Shown: positions 42,632-52,430, counted from the first letter of the stretch. The stretch is 64,000 nt of DNA from Gammaproteobacteria bacterium (GCA_015709635.1 CP054180.1:2356001-2420000); one strand, 5' to 3'. Notes: generated by a model from the letters alone, not told the origin. Numbers and translations: made by a program.

Positions 42632-45415
42632 ATGACCGCTCAACCGACAGCCGCAATACTTACCGCCGCGCTACCATTCAGCCGTTATGCGCAGCGCATA
42701 TTGGACAGCGAACCGGCACGAAAAATCGCGCTGCAGGAAACGCTCCTATTTTCTTTTCAGCGGGATGAAATGCAAGCCTTTCTGAATTCACACGCCGGTC
42801 AAATCGACGATGAGGAAACACTGCATCGCATCCTGCGCGATTTGCGCAAACAAGTCATGCTCCGGTTAGCCGTGCGCGACATCAGCGGCCTGGCCGATTT
42901 AACCGAAGTGATGGCGTGCATGACCGGTCTCGCCGAAGTCACCGTCAATTTTGCACTCAAGTATCACGAAAGCTGGTTGACCCAACCCGATCGTTTCGGA
43001 CTTCCGCGCGGCGAAAACAGCAACGCGATTCAGCATCTGCTGGTGGTAGCCATGGGGAAGCTGGGCGGCGGCGAACTCAATGTATCGTCCGATATTGATT
43101 TGATCTTCGTTTATCCGGAAGATGGCGAAACCGATGGCGCCAAATCCATTTCGAACCATGAATTTTTTGCCCGCCTCGGCCGCAAACTGATCGCCAGCCT
43201 CAATGATTTGACCATCGATGGCTATGTCTTCCGGGTCGATATGCGGCTGCGCCCGCATGGTGAAAACAGCCCGTTAGCCATCAGCTTTCCCATGCTGGAA
43301 GAATATTTCATCAAGCAAGGACGGGAATGGGAGCGCCATGCCTGGATCAAAGGCCGGGTTATCACCAATCATGCGGGCACAAACGCTGAATCGGTGCTGA
43401 TGGAAAAAATTGTCCGGCCTTTCGTTTTTCGCAAATATCTCGATTTCAGCGCGTACGAATCGATGCGCAATCTACATGCGCAACTGCGCAAGGAAGTCGA
43501 GCGCCGCGAAATGCACGACAACATCAAGCTGGGGCCGGGCGGTATTCGCGAAATCGAATTTATCACACAGGTTTTTCAATTGATTCGCGGCGGCCGCGAT
43601 GTCGATTTGTGTATCCGCCCGACGCTCAGTGTTTTGCAGCGCCTGCAAAAGAAACAGCAACTCCCGGCGGAGACCGTCGCGGAACTCATCAATGCTTATC
43701 TGTTCCTGCGCAAACTGGAACATCGCCTGCAATATCTCGACGATCAGCAAACACAAACCTTGCCGTTGAACGCGGATGATCAGAAACTGATCGCCACTGC
43801 GATGGGATTTTCCGGTTATGCGGCTTTCATGGAACAGCTCGATATTCACCGAAATGACGTAACGCGTCACTTTGAGCTCATTTTTGCCACTCCGCGGAAA
43901 TCACCCGCGCATGACACGCTGGCCAATTTGTGGCAAACCGAGACACAGGATGTTTCGCAAACGGAAGCCGCCACCATGCAACTGAGCACGCTCGGATTCA
44001 GTGATCCGGTCAAAATCTCGGCACGGTTGCGATTGTTTTATCAGAGCAGTTTTTATCAGCAACTGCCTGCAACCAACCGTGAGCAAATTAATACCTTAAT
44101 CCCCTTGTTGATTGAAGCTGTGGCCGGGCTACCGCCGGTTGAAACCACGCTGGAACGCATGCTGCAATTGATGGAAAAAATCAGCCCGCAGGCATCGTAT
44201 CTGGCGCTCCTGCTGGAACACCCGCACACCTTACACCGCGTCGCCGAACTCGCCAGCATCAGCCGGTGGGCGAGTGACTATCTCGGGCGTCACCCTATTT
44301 TGCTGGATGAATTACTGCGGCAAGATTCCCCTCACCCCGTTCCCGACTGGCATGCCCTCAGTAACGAACTCGCTTATCAGTTGAATCATGTCAACAATCC
44401 CAAGGAGGACGTCATTGAGTGGCAAATGGACGTTTTGCGTCACTTTCAACACGCCCAGGCATTCCGGCTGCTGGTTACCGATTTGGAAGGTTCGTTGCTG
44501 CTCGAGACGCTCAGCGATCATCTGACCGCACTGGCCGATCTGATATTGGAAACAGTACTGAACCTGGCTTGGAGCGGTCTAAAAAAACGCCACCGGGAAA
44601 AGCCCGCATTTGCAATCATCGGCTACGGCAAACTGGGCGGCAAAGAACTGGGTTATGTTTCCGATCTCGATTTGGTTTTTCTCTATGCGAACGATCATCC
44701 CGATGCTGCGGAGATCTATACCAAACTGGGACAAAGCATCAACGCCTGGCTCACTCGCCACACGTCGGCCGGTCTGCTGTACGAAACCGATCTGCGCTTG
44801 CGCCCCAATGGCGCTTCCGGTTTGCTGGTCAGCTCAATGGAATCTTTTGCACAGTACCAGCGCGCGCAAGCCTGGGTATGGGAGCATCAAGCATTGACCC
44901 GGGCACGCTTCGTTGCAGGCGATCAACAAGTGGGTGAAGTATTTGAAAATACACGCAAGGAGATCCTATGCAAACCGCGCAACCTTATCGAACTCAAGCA
45001 AAACATATTGAAAATGCGTGAAAAAATGCTGGATGTTCATCCCAATCCTAGCGCGTTATTTGACATCAAAAATGACCGCGGCGGTATTATCGACGTCGAA
45101 TTCATCGTACAGTATCTGGTACTGGGTTATGCCTGCCGCTACCCTCAATTGACCGGTAATATCGGCAATATCGCACTGCTGAAACTCGCCGGTGAGTTAG
45201 GACTCATCTCCAGAGATACCGCCGAGAAAGTTCGCTCCGCCTACCGGGAATTCCGGCGCATTCAGCATCGCTTGCGGTTGAGCGGCGATACGGATATGAC
45301 AGGTAACGTCCCTATCGATGGACAAGCCCAAAAATTTACCCGTGTGGAAATGAACCATTTAAAAGATGATCGCACGGCGGTACTGGCGTTATGGGAAGAA
45401 GTATTCACCAATTAA
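42632..45415 (+). CDS. glnE: Glutamine synthetase adenylyltransferase/deadenylase
   Basis: Bifunctional enzyme that adenylylates and deadenylylates glutamine synthetase under PII control. The protein has 927 residues, close to the usual length. The N-terminal deadenylase domain has GKLGGGELNVSSDIDLIFVY (near 142). The C-terminal adenylyltransferase domain has GYGKLGGKELGYVSDLDLVF (near 664), each with the paired metal Asp. Helical linker domains lie between them. It is monocistronic, with a 225-bp featureless upstream region. The plus-strand pilin gene follows. Confidence 0.96.
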   Translation: MTAQPTAAILTAALPFSRYAQRILDSEPARKIALQETLLFSFQRDEMQAFLNSHAGQIDDEETLHRILRDLRKQVMLRLAVRDISGLADLTEVMACMTGLAEVTVNFALKYHESWLTQPDRFGLPRGENSNAIQHLLVVAMGKLGGGELNVSSDIDLIFVYPEDGETDGAKSISNHEFFARLGRKLIASLNDLTIDGYVFRVDMRLRPHGENSPLAISFPMLEEYFIKQGREWERHAWIKGRVITNHAGTNAESVLMEKIVRPFVFRKYLDFSAYESMRNLHAQLRKEVERREMHDNIKLGPGGIREIEFITQVFQLIRGGRDVDLCIRPTLSVLQRLQKKQQLPAETVAELINAYLFLRKLEHRLQYLDDQQTQTLPLNADDQKLIATAMGFSGYAAFMEQLDIHRNDVTRHFELIFATPRKSPAHDTLANLWQTETQDVSQTEAATMQLSTLGFSDPVKISARLRLFYQSSFYQQLPATNREQINTLIPLLIEAVAGLPPVETTLERMLQLMEKISPQASYLALLLEHPHTLHRVAELASISRWASDYLGRHPILLDELLRQDSPHPVPDWHALSNELAYQLNHVNNPKEDVIEWQMDVLRHFQHAQAFRLLVTDLEGSLLLETLSDHLTALADLILETVLNLAWSGLKKRHREKPAFAIIGYGKLGGKELGYVSDLDLVFLYANDHPDAAEIYTKLGQSINAWLTRHTSAGLLYETDLRLRPNGASGLLVSSMESFAQYQRAQAWVWEHQALTRARFVAGDQQVGEVFENTRKEILCKPRNLIELKQNILKMREKMLDVHPNPSALFDIKNDRGGIIDVEFIVQYLVLGYACRYPQLTGNIGNIALLKLAGELGLISRDTAEKVRSAYREFRRIQHRLRLSGDTDMTGNVPIDGQAQKFTRVEMNHLKDDRTAVLALWEEVFTN

Positions 45416-45557
45416 CAAAATAAATTTCATCCGCTGTAAAATGAATCCCAATCAAACTAAATACATTCCCGCTTTTCTAAGTAGATTCAACTTCAATTGT
45501 TAGCAATAACTTTATAAATTAATGCACATTAAAAAATAAATTTTGCAATCACAAATC

Positions 45558-45573
45558 TGGCACAGTTTCTGCT
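45558..45573 (+). promoter_or_regulatory. Sigma-54 (RpoN) promoter of the pilin gene
   Basis: TGGCACAGTTTCTGCT matches the -24/-12 consensus, with GG and GC separated by exactly 10 bases. It lies 55 bases before the pilin ATG, placing transcription start near 45585. RpoN control, usually with PilS-PilR, is established for pilA in Pseudomonas and relatives; neither regulator is in the window. Confidence 0.85.
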
Positions 45574-45628
45574 ATAGACACAAAACACACACGTGGTGTG
45601 CCTTACTCAACCCAAAGGAGAACAGCAA

Positions 45629-46084
45629 ATGCAACAAGCACAAAAAGGTTTTACCCTGATTGAATTAATGATCGTCGTCGCTATTATTGGTATTCTGGCT
45701 GCTGTTGCAGTGCCTGCTTATCAAACCTATACTTTAAAAGCACGTTTCACGGAAGTTGTTAATTCAACAGCTCCTTTTAAAACAGCTCTTGAATTATGTG
45801 TACAAACTGGCGGTTGTGTTAATGCTGGTGCTATAGTTGTTCCTGCGACTGGCGCTACTCGTGCCAATACAGATGTGCCCAATGATGCTGGTGCATCAGC
45901 AAATGTAACCTCTGTAACAGTTGGTGCCAACGGCCTAATAACAGCTACCCCCCTTGCTGCTAATGGAATAGCGGCAGCTGATACTTACACACTCCTGCCC
46001 GTTATAACTGGTACAGGTGGAGTATCATGGACAATTGCTGGTGGCTGCAAAACATCCACTGCTACTGGTGGTCCAATTTGTTAA
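45629..46084 (+). CDS. pilA: Type IV major pilin (PilA-like)
   Basis: Prepilin of 151 residues. A very short leader, MQQAQKG, is followed by the cleavage site and the class IVa helix FTLIELMIVVAIIGILAAVA, with Glu at position 5 of the mature protein. Two Cys pairs are visible (CVQTGGC near 50-56 and the terminal loop C...C near 140-151). The body is rich in Ala/Thr/Gly. The start at 45629 follows AAAGGAG. It has its own sigma-54 promoter and terminator and stands apart from other pil genes except the ATPase-like gene downstream. Confidence 0.93.
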   Translation: MQQAQKGFTLIELMIVVAIIGILAAVAVPAYQTYTLKARFTEVVNSTAPFKTALELCVQTGGCVNAGAIVVPATGATRANTDVPNDAGASANVTSVTVGANGLITATPLAANGIAAADTYTLLPVITGTGGVSWTIAGGCKTSTATGGPIC

Positions 46085-46105
46085 CAAAGCTATAACCGAC
46101 ACAAC

Positions 46106-46141
46106 AAAAAAACCGCTCTTTACCAAAGTGCGGTTTTTTTA
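46106..46141 (+). terminator. Rho-independent terminator after pilA
   Basis: AAAAACCGC pairs with GCGGTTTTT around a 13-base spacer (outer limits 46106-46140), followed by further T residues. It works as an intrinsic terminator for pilA and is also nearly symmetrical on the other strand. Confidence 0.88.
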
Positions 46142-46447
46142 TTTGGCAGTGGCAGTTTTTGGCAGTTCAGTTTCTTAAGACACAATCCCTATACCCTATA
46201 ATGGGCGTTGTACCTTCTTAAAACCGCCTGCATGTTTTGCGATTACTTAACATTATGCACTAAGAAGTATACATTGAGACTGAGCAAGCTCTAAATGAGA
46301 GTTTAATACTGATGATAAGCAAAAAAATTCGTAACGAAAACTCAAGGACATGCATACGAATTGAATCCAGCAAAATTCTTTCGGCAGCAACTTTCATCAT
46401 ACAAAAGACATTACTACGTCACAATGTAACAAAAATTGTCACATTGC
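46142..46447. other. AT-rich intergenic region
   Basis: There is no gene here. The stretch begins with three GGCAGT units (46145-46167) and ends with CAATGT (46422-46427) facing ACATTG (46441-46446), a weak hairpin at the 3' end of the GspE-type gene. Nothing else stands out. Confidence 0.4.
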
Positions 46448-48826
46448 TTACTTGATACAAACCACCCGTACCTGGTGAATATCGGTAATTCCTTGCAGAA
46501 CCTTTTCGATCCCATCCTGCTTCAACGTCCGCATACCGTCCCCTAGGGCAGTTACCAGCATATCCGCTACACGAGCGCGCTCTTGGATATTTTTTTTCAG
46601 CGCATCGGTTGCTGTCATTAACTCATGCAATCCCACCCGGCCGGAATAGCCGGTACCCACGCAATTATCGCAACCGACGGCTTTATACAAGGTAATCCGG
46701 CCATTCTCGTCGCCGTATTGCTTGATCCATTGCTGCTGAATTTCTTGATAGGCGGCTTCCGGATCGGCCTTGAATCGGTCTATATTTTTCAGTTCTCCGC
46801 AATATTCCAGCAATAACGCTTGAATCTCGCTTTCATCCGCGACATGCGGTTGTTTACATTTGCACAGCCGTTTGGCCAATCGCTGCGCCAGTACGCCTAG
46901 CAGTGCATCGGAAAAATTAAAGGGATCCATACCCATATCCAGTAACCGTATGACCGATTCAGGAGCACTGTTGGTATGCAATGTCGCCAATACCAAGTGA
47001 CCTGTTAGCGAAGCTTCAATGCCGATACTGGTAGTTTCCTTGTCGCGCATCTCACCGACCATAATAATGTCCGGATCGGCCCGCAAGAATGAGCGCATGA
47101 TGACCGGGAAGGTCAACCCTGCCTTGACATTGATTTGTACTTGGCGCAATCCCCTTTGTGTAATTTCAACCGGATCTTCCGCAGTCCAAATCTTGGTGTC
47201 GTCACGGTTGAGATACTTCAAAACGGAATGCAGCGTGGTTGTTTTACCTGAGCCTGTCGGGCCGCACACAAAAAATAACCCGTAGGGTTTACTGATGATT
47301 TTTTTCAACTCTTCCAGGTTATGCCCGGTAAAACCCATTTTCTCCAGCGGAATTGGTTCGCCGGCCGCAAGAATACGCATCACGACATCTTCCAAGCCGC
47401 CCGCCGAGGGTAGTGTTGCAACGCGCAACTCAATATCCAGCGGTGCGAATTTCCTGAATTTTATTTTACCGTCCTGCGGTTTGCGCTTTTCGGAAATGTC
47501 CATATCACACATGATCTTGATCCGCGTCACCAACGAATTGCGATAGCCTGCAGGAATTTCGATATATGACATCAGCGAACCGTCCTTGCGGAAGCGGATC
47601 TTGGTTTTCTCCTTGCCTGAATAGGGCTCGATATGAATATCCGATACCCCCATCTTGTAGGCATCGATAATGATCTTATTGACGAGTTTAACCAGCTCGT
47701 TGTCGGTAGCGGCCGAAGACTCCTCGATCTCAGCGCCGGCTTCTTCAGTATCTTCCGCGCCCAGATTGGTCAGCATCTCATTGATGTCGCCCGTGCCGAT
47801 CTCGTCAGTGCTGCCGCCATAGAACTGTTCGATCGTTGCATTGAATTCACGCTGAGTGGTAACTGCGTAAGTAATTTTGTGTTTGGGAAAAATCGTATTG
47901 GCGATACGTTGCGACTTAATCCGTTCGGGATCCAGCGTAAGGATTATCAACCCGTCTTTGGTTTCATCGATCGGCAGCAAGGAATTGCTTTCAACATAAT
48001 CCTTTTTTAAATTTCTGAGTAAATCGATCGGTTTAATCCGGTCAACCTTGAAAGGCTCGTATTTAACCTGAAAAAATGATGCCAGCGCTTTACCGATGAG
48101 CGGCAAGCTTATCTGGAATTCTTCAATCAATACGTCTTCCACATCGCAACCTTTTTTACGCGCCGAGCGGGTTGCCAGTTCTAATTCAGCGGCGGAAATC
48201 AGGGCATCGAAAATCAGATAATCGTATTTTGATTTCAGCAATTGCACGGGCTTTTGACGCTGCCTAAATGCCATTGCAAGCATACGGCAAATTTCCTCCA
48301 CACCTTCCACGATCACAGCCGTGAATGACTCATTACACCTGTTATTAATCACCTGAACCACACCAACCAGCTCCCGGCTGTCAGCATTCAGGATCGGTAC
48401 CGCCAGCATCTGCTTGGTCCGATAACCGGTGCGTTTGTCCACTTCATTGGAGAAAACAAGTAACGGATTAAATTTTTTTAACTCGCTCTTATCGTAAACA
48501 TCTGCAATATTGACAATTCTCTTCTGCAAAGCGGCATAACCGATAATACTGTTTTCCGTCACCGCCAGTTTCAGATCCTGAAAAGAATCAAATCCTGTTT
48601 TAACCCGGGAAACAAAAAATGATTTGTCGTCACTCAGCGAATAAATAGTAAACCGGTCCGCATCCAGTAACGTGCAAATATCCTTACTAACCTCCAGCAT
48701 GATTTCATCGATATCGTTGGCAGCTTGTATCTTATTGACAACAATCTGTAGATTCTTGGAAAAAGCCGATTCATTTATGCTGCTCGCACTATTTTTTTGT
48801 AGTTGTATCGTTGTAATTGTACCCAT
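46448..48826 (-). CDS. GspE/PilB-family ATPase with N-terminal GAF domain
   Basis: Secretion/pilus assembly ATPase of 792 residues with an added sensory domain. Residues about 20-195 form a GAF domain (DIDEIMLEVSKDICTLLDAD, LAVPILNADSRELVGVVQVI). A T2SSE_N/MshEN-like segment follows (about 205-290), a fold that binds c-di-GMP in some relatives. The ATPase core has GPTGSGKTTTLHSVL (Walker A, near 521), MRSFLRADPDIIMVGEMRD and LTGHLVLATLHTNSA, plus the zinc cysteines CKCKQ and GCDNC. It stands alone, without pilC or pilD. It may drive the nearby pilin or a separate system. Confidence 0.9.
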   Translation of the reverse strand: MGTITTIQLQKNSASSINESAFSKNLQIVVNKIQAANDIDEIMLEVSKDICTLLDADRFTIYSLSDDKSFFVSRVKTGFDSFQDLKLAVTENSIIGYAALQKRIVNIADVYDKSELKKFNPLLVFSNEVDKRTGYRTKQMLAVPILNADSRELVGVVQVINNRCNESFTAVIVEGVEEICRMLAMAFRQRQKPVQLLKSKYDYLIFDALISAAELELATRSARKKGCDVEDVLIEEFQISLPLIGKALASFFQVKYEPFKVDRIKPIDLLRNLKKDYVESNSLLPIDETKDGLIILTLDPERIKSQRIANTIFPKHKITYAVTTQREFNATIEQFYGGSTDEIGTGDINEMLTNLGAEDTEEAGAEIEESSAATDNELVKLVNKIIIDAYKMGVSDIHIEPYSGKEKTKIRFRKDGSLMSYIEIPAGYRNSLVTRIKIMCDMDISEKRKPQDGKIKFRKFAPLDIELRVATLPSAGGLEDVVMRILAAGEPIPLEKMGFTGHNLEELKKIISKPYGLFFVCGPTGSGKTTTLHSVLKYLNRDDTKIWTAEDPVEITQRGLRQVQINVKAGLTFPVIMRSFLRADPDIIMVGEMRDKETTSIGIEASLTGHLVLATLHTNSAPESVIRLLDMGMDPFNFSDALLGVLAQRLAKRLCKCKQPHVADESEIQALLLEYCGELKNIDRFKADPEAAYQEIQQQWIKQYGDENGRITLYKAVGCDNCVGTGYSGRVGLHELMTATDALKKNIQERARVADMLVTALGDGMRTLKQDGIEKVLQGITDIHQVRVVCIK

Positions 48827-48837
48827 GGCATCGCTTC

Positions 48838-49602
48838 CTAAAATTCAAATAATTGATTGTTCTCAAGGCGGCGTGGATTATATTTTCCGGCGCATTGCTG
48901 TATTTCTTCCATAATGACGTCGGCTTCACCCGGTTTTAGGTGCGTAATAAATATCTCCACGTTCCGTTCCAGTTTTTCCAATTCTTCCGCCAGTAAGCTG
49001 GGACATAAATGCCGGGACCTGATCGCAATATCCCTTTTCTGATTGCAGAAGGCGGTTTCAATGATTAAATACTTCAGATTCGTGATCTTATTAACGGCCA
49101 GCCACAGGGCATCATTAGTCGTCGTATCGCCGGAAAAAACAAGACTGACGGATCCCGAGTCCAACTGAAAACCGATGGTGGGAACGGTATGATGAGCCGG
49201 CATTGGTGTAATCGCACGTCCCTCAAGAAAAAAAGTATCCCCCAGCGTCAATACTTCGTAACGCATATAAGGGGAATTGTCATTGGGAATTCTTGTAAAA
49301 TCCGGCCACAGATGCCAGTTGAACAAATGCTTTTGCAACGTATCCAGCGTAGGCTGGATAGCATGAATCGTTATCGGTCTGTTGCGCAGTGAACCGACGG
49401 TATCAACGAGAAAAGGAATAAAAGCGACATGATCCAAGTGTGCATGTGTAACAAAAATATGATCGATTTTGATCATTTCGGCTAAGCTCAGATTACCGAC
49501 ACCGGCTCCAGCATCAATCAACACATCGTCATCCAGCAGCATTGCCGTGGTTTGTTCGCCGCTCCCTATCCCTCCGCTACACCCCAAGATCCTGAGCTTC
49601 AA
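48838..49602 (-). CDS. MBL-fold hydrolase, class II cAMP phosphodiesterase-like
   Basis: Metallo-beta-lactamase fold protein of 254 residues. HAHLDHVAFIPFLVD carries the metal-binding HxHxDH motif (near 54), SLVFSGDTTTNDALW carries the bridging Asp, and EIFITHLKPGEADVI carries the last His. The overall pattern fits the class II cyclic-nucleotide phosphodiesterase group (PDEase_II), though no substrate is proven. It lies 11 bp upstream of the GAF-GspE gene on the same strand, so a GAF-cyclic nucleotide relationship is worth testing. Confidence 0.85.
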   Translation of the reverse strand: MKLRILGCSGGIGSGEQTTAMLLDDDVLIDAGAGVGNLSLAEMIKIDHIFVTHAHLDHVAFIPFLVDTVGSLRNRPITIHAIQPTLDTLQKHLFNWHLWPDFTRIPNDNSPYMRYEVLTLGDTFFLEGRAITPMPAHHTVPTIGFQLDSGSVSLVFSGDTTTNDALWLAVNKITNLKYLIIETAFCNQKRDIAIRSRHLCPSLLAEELEKLERNVEIFITHLKPGEADVIMEEIQQCAGKYNPRRLENNQLFEF

Positions 49603-49623
49603 AAGACTAGCCCTAGAAATTCA

Positions 49624-50049
49624 TCACTTCATCAACAACACGGGAGTTTTTGCCAGTTGCATCACTTTGCTGGTTACCGATCCCAGCAGCAGACCTTGTA
49701 TACCGCCTTTGCCACGCGGCCCCATGACAATCTGGTCAAATTGCTCCTCACTGGCAAACCGGACAATCGTTTCGGCCGGATCACCCACCACAATGTGATG
49801 CTGATAAGCAATTCCCGCCTGATCGAGTAAAGCACGCGTGCTTTGCAGACTCTTCAGTCCTTCTTCCTGGTGATACTGCTTAATATCCGCTTGATTGATG
49901 AACAACGAGACATTGCCATGCAGCGGAGGTTGCACACTCAATAAATGCAGCTCCGGTTTTTCCTTATACCAGCCGAATAAAGCAATGAAATCGGTCACCG
50001 CCTTGTTGGCGTTATCCGAGCCATCTACAGGTAATAAAATTTTTAACAT
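49624..50049 (-). CDS. Universal stress protein UspA family
   Basis: A 141-residue Usp domain. MLKILLPVDGSDNANKAV opens the fold, and GPRGKGGIQGLLLGSVTSKV holds the ATP-binding G-2x-G-9x-G(S/T) motif, so it is likely an ATP-binding type. The ATG at 50049 is preferred; the frame is open upstream but that stretch lies in the terC gene and shows no family similarity. It sits 31 bp after terC and 21 bp before the phosphodiesterase-like gene. Confidence 0.92.
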   Translation of the reverse strand: MLKILLPVDGSDNANKAVTDFIALFGWYKEKPELHLLSVQPPLHGNVSLFINQADIKQYHQEEGLKSLQSTRALLDQAGIAYQHHIVVGDPAETIVRFASEEQFDQIVMGPRGKGGIQGLLLGSVTSKVMQLAKTPVLLMK

Positions 50050-50080
50050 GATCAATCTCTCAATTTTTATGCATGATCCA

Positions 50081-50800
50081 TCATTTGGGATTTCTTTCCT
50101 TAACCAAGTCTTCCAATGGTTCCAGCTTAGCGGGTTTCCGCGCAGCCAACATTTTACCCGCAACGATAACCAGCAAGGCGACCGAAGCCGGTGCAATCCA
50201 CTGGAGATACTTCGCCTCGCTACTGACCCACTCTTTGGTGACCACATCGGTAACCGCCATATCCCCGGCAATCCATCCCAATAATCCGGCACCAATGGCA
50301 ATCGTCACCGGATAACGATCCATGACTCTCAGCACCATCTGACTGCCCCACACAATGATCGGTACGCTGACGACCAAACCGAAAACCACCAGCCCAATGT
50401 CATCCTTGGCTGCGCCGGCAATGGCGATGACATTGTCCAGGCTCATCACCGCATCCGCCACGATGATCGTTTTGATCGCGCCGATTAACGTCGTGCTGGC
50501 ATCGATCTCATGCGACCCTTCCGCTTCGGGTTGCAGCAACTTGATGCCGATCCACACCAATAAAACCGCTCCGACGATCTTGAGATAAGGCATCGTCAAC
50601 AAACTCAAGGCAAAAAAGATCAGTACCACGCGTAGTACGATAGCGCCGAAAACACCCCAAAAAATACCCAGCTTACGCTGCTGCTCAGGCAAGCGCCGGC
50701 ACGCCAGCGCGATCACCACGGCGTTATCGCCGCCGAGCACGATATCGATTGCAATGATTTGTAACACTGCGATCCAGAATTGCGGACTATCAAAAGCCAT
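50081..50800 (-). CDS. TerC family integral membrane protein
   Basis: Inner-membrane protein of 239 residues with about seven transmembrane helices. The two TerC signature motifs with acidic residues are clear: DIVLGGDNAVVIALACR and DAVMSLDNVIAIAGAA. The C-terminus is Lys/Glu-rich. Relatives are linked to manganese export or metal insertion during membrane-protein metalation; tellurite resistance is not implied. It is probably cotranscribed with uspA. Confidence 0.93.
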   Translation of the reverse strand: MAFDSPQFWIAVLQIIAIDIVLGGDNAVVIALACRRLPEQQRKLGIFWGVFGAIVLRVVLIFFALSLLTMPYLKIVGAVLLVWIGIKLLQPEAEGSHEIDASTTLIGAIKTIIVADAVMSLDNVIAIAGAAKDDIGLVVFGLVVSVPIIVWGSQMVLRVMDRYPVTIAIGAGLLGWIAGDMAVTDVVTKEWVSSEAKYLQWIAPASVALLVIVAGKMLAARKPAKLEPLEDLVKERNPK

Positions 50801-50854
50801 TTATTTTTCCTGACAAAAATTTCAAACCAATAAAAAATAGGACTAGCGGATTTT

Positions 50855-52039
50855 CTATGCCTTGTCTTCGTCTTGAACCCCGATAAACTTCAAGAGTTCA
50901 TTTTTTTGCTGCAAGGTATCGTTATAACCCAGCTCGATCAAATCGCGGCAAAAGGGAACTTCAAATAAAACATAACTGAGTAGCGTCGAACCATTCGGGC
51001 CCATGGCACCAATCGCGCGATACAAATACCGCATGATCCATGGCAATGTATGCGCATATTTTTGTGCGATTTCGTTGATTCCCTCGCTCGGCGCGATCAT
51101 CATCGATTCGACCGGACGCAACGGTATATTTTTGGCTTTAAGCGCCTCAGGCGGAATCAATTTCAGCGTCTCATTGATACGCAGCAAACGCTCCAGATCG
51201 ACATCCAGACTATCGACGAAGATACTGTTCAACGCATGCCCGGCAATCTGCGCAAAAGGCGGATAACCCGATGCGCTCATCCGTTTGGGCTCGTCGGTCA
51301 CAGGTTTGCGCACGCCGATGATCAATAATTTGTCGGCACCCAGATGAAGCGCCGGACTAATGGGTGCCAATTGACGCATGGAGCCGTCGCCGAAATATTC
51401 ACGGTTCAATTTGACAGCGGGAAAGATAAACGGTATCGCTGACGAAGCCATCAAATGTTCGACGCCGATTTCAACCGGAATACCCAATCGTTGCGCCCGC
51501 TTCCACGGCAGCACTTCTCTTGCCGCTTGATAAAAAGTTACCGACTGCCCTGATGTATATCCCCATGCCGTCAGCCCCAAGGCATGCAGCGAACCGGAGC
51601 GGATACAGTGCTGAATGGTGCGAAAAGAAAAACGGTTTCTGAGTAAGGTTTCCAGCGGGCAATTATCGAGCAAGGAAATCGGATTATGCTGGCCGTACTC
51701 GCTCGATACCAAGGAAAGCAAACAACGCAGTGTATTGTGAATAACACCCATGAGATCCGAACGGTAGATCTGGTCAACATGAAAATTTGACCAGACAGCT
51801 TCAAGCCGTTCGACACCTTCGGCAAAATTATTGGCGGAAACCGCGATACTGGCAGCGTTGATAGCGCCGGCAGAAGTACCGCAAATGATCGGAAACGGGT
51901 TACGCGTTTTATCGGGCAATAACTCGGCAATTGCGCGCAACACGCCGACTTGATAAGCCGCGCGCGCGCCGCCGCCGGTTAGAACAAGTCCAACTTTAGG
52001 CGCGGTTAATTCTTTTTTTTGCTCATACACGAACTGCAA
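50855..52039 (-). CDS. Patatin-like phospholipase
   Basis: Ser-Asp dyad lipase of 394 residues. The oxyanion loop GLVLTGGGARAAYQVGVLRA (near 17-36), the nucleophile in ICGTSAGAINAAS (GTSAG, near 63) and the catalytic Asp in EYFGDGSMRQLAP (DGS) are present. A C-terminal region of about 120 residues is helical. There is no signal peptide, so it is cytoplasmic or peripheral. Its start lies inside the small gene upstream (17-bp overlap), suggesting coupling. The substrate is unknown. Confidence 0.92.
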   Translation of the reverse strand: MQFVYEQKKELTAPKVGLVLTGGGARAAYQVGVLRAIAELLPDKTRNPFPIICGTSAGAINAASIAVSANNFAEGVERLEAVWSNFHVDQIYRSDLMGVIHNTLRCLLSLVSSEYGQHNPISLLDNCPLETLLRNRFSFRTIQHCIRSGSLHALGLTAWGYTSGQSVTFYQAAREVLPWKRAQRLGIPVEIGVEHLMASSAIPFIFPAVKLNREYFGDGSMRQLAPISPALHLGADKLLIIGVRKPVTDEPKRMSASGYPPFAQIAGHALNSIFVDSLDVDLERLLRINETLKLIPPEALKAKNIPLRPVESMMIAPSEGINEIAQKYAHTLPWIMRYLYRAIGAMGPNGSTLLSYVLFEVPFCRDLIELGYNDTLQQKNELLKFIGVQDEDKA

Positions 52040-52280
52040 ACTCTGACTTCACCCTCTCCAGCGCATCCCGTAAGGTTTCTTCTGGTAAGTTATTTAACGA
52101 ACTGGACAAGATTTTTGCCGCTTGGCAAACCGAATCCGGCAATATGGAACTGTCCAACTTGGCCACAAACACCGCCGCAGCACCGGTGGTATCGAGCAGA
52201 CATTGACGCTCATTCATCAATATTTCCATTTCCTCGCGCAACATGGAAACTTCTTGTTCTCTCAGGATAGTATTAGGCAT
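52023..52280 (-). CDS. Hypothetical small protein
   Basis: An 85-residue, mostly helical and acidic protein without signal peptide or known motif. Its first half has heptad-like leucines (LREEMEILMNERQCLL). It overlaps the start of the patatin gene by 17 bp on the same strand and is likely translated just ahead of it. It may be an accessory to the lipase; this is inference from coupling only. Confidence 0.65.
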   Translation of the reverse strand: MPNTILREQEVSMLREEMEILMNERQCLLDTTGAAAVFVAKLDSSILPDSVCQAAKILSSSLNNLPEETLRDALERVKSEFAVRV

Positions 52281-52430
52281 ATGATATTCCTTTTGACATT
52301 GATACAGTAAACAACCTGTCGAGCACTATAGCAAGAACTATAATCGATTTAAGATTCGAACTCTGTGATGTTTGCCACGTTTTTCTGTCTTTCTTAAACC
52401 TAATTAATTATCGGCATTTGTACCCATATC

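Noticed and set aside
46145..46167. GGCAGT repeats after pilA, considered as a CRISPR or tandem array
   Set aside because: Only three short irregular units without spacers of constant length.
50050..50301. N-terminal extension of the UspA protein by 84 residues
   Set aside because: The extension lies within terC and has no similarity to Usp proteins. MLKILLPVDGS at 50049 is the normal start.
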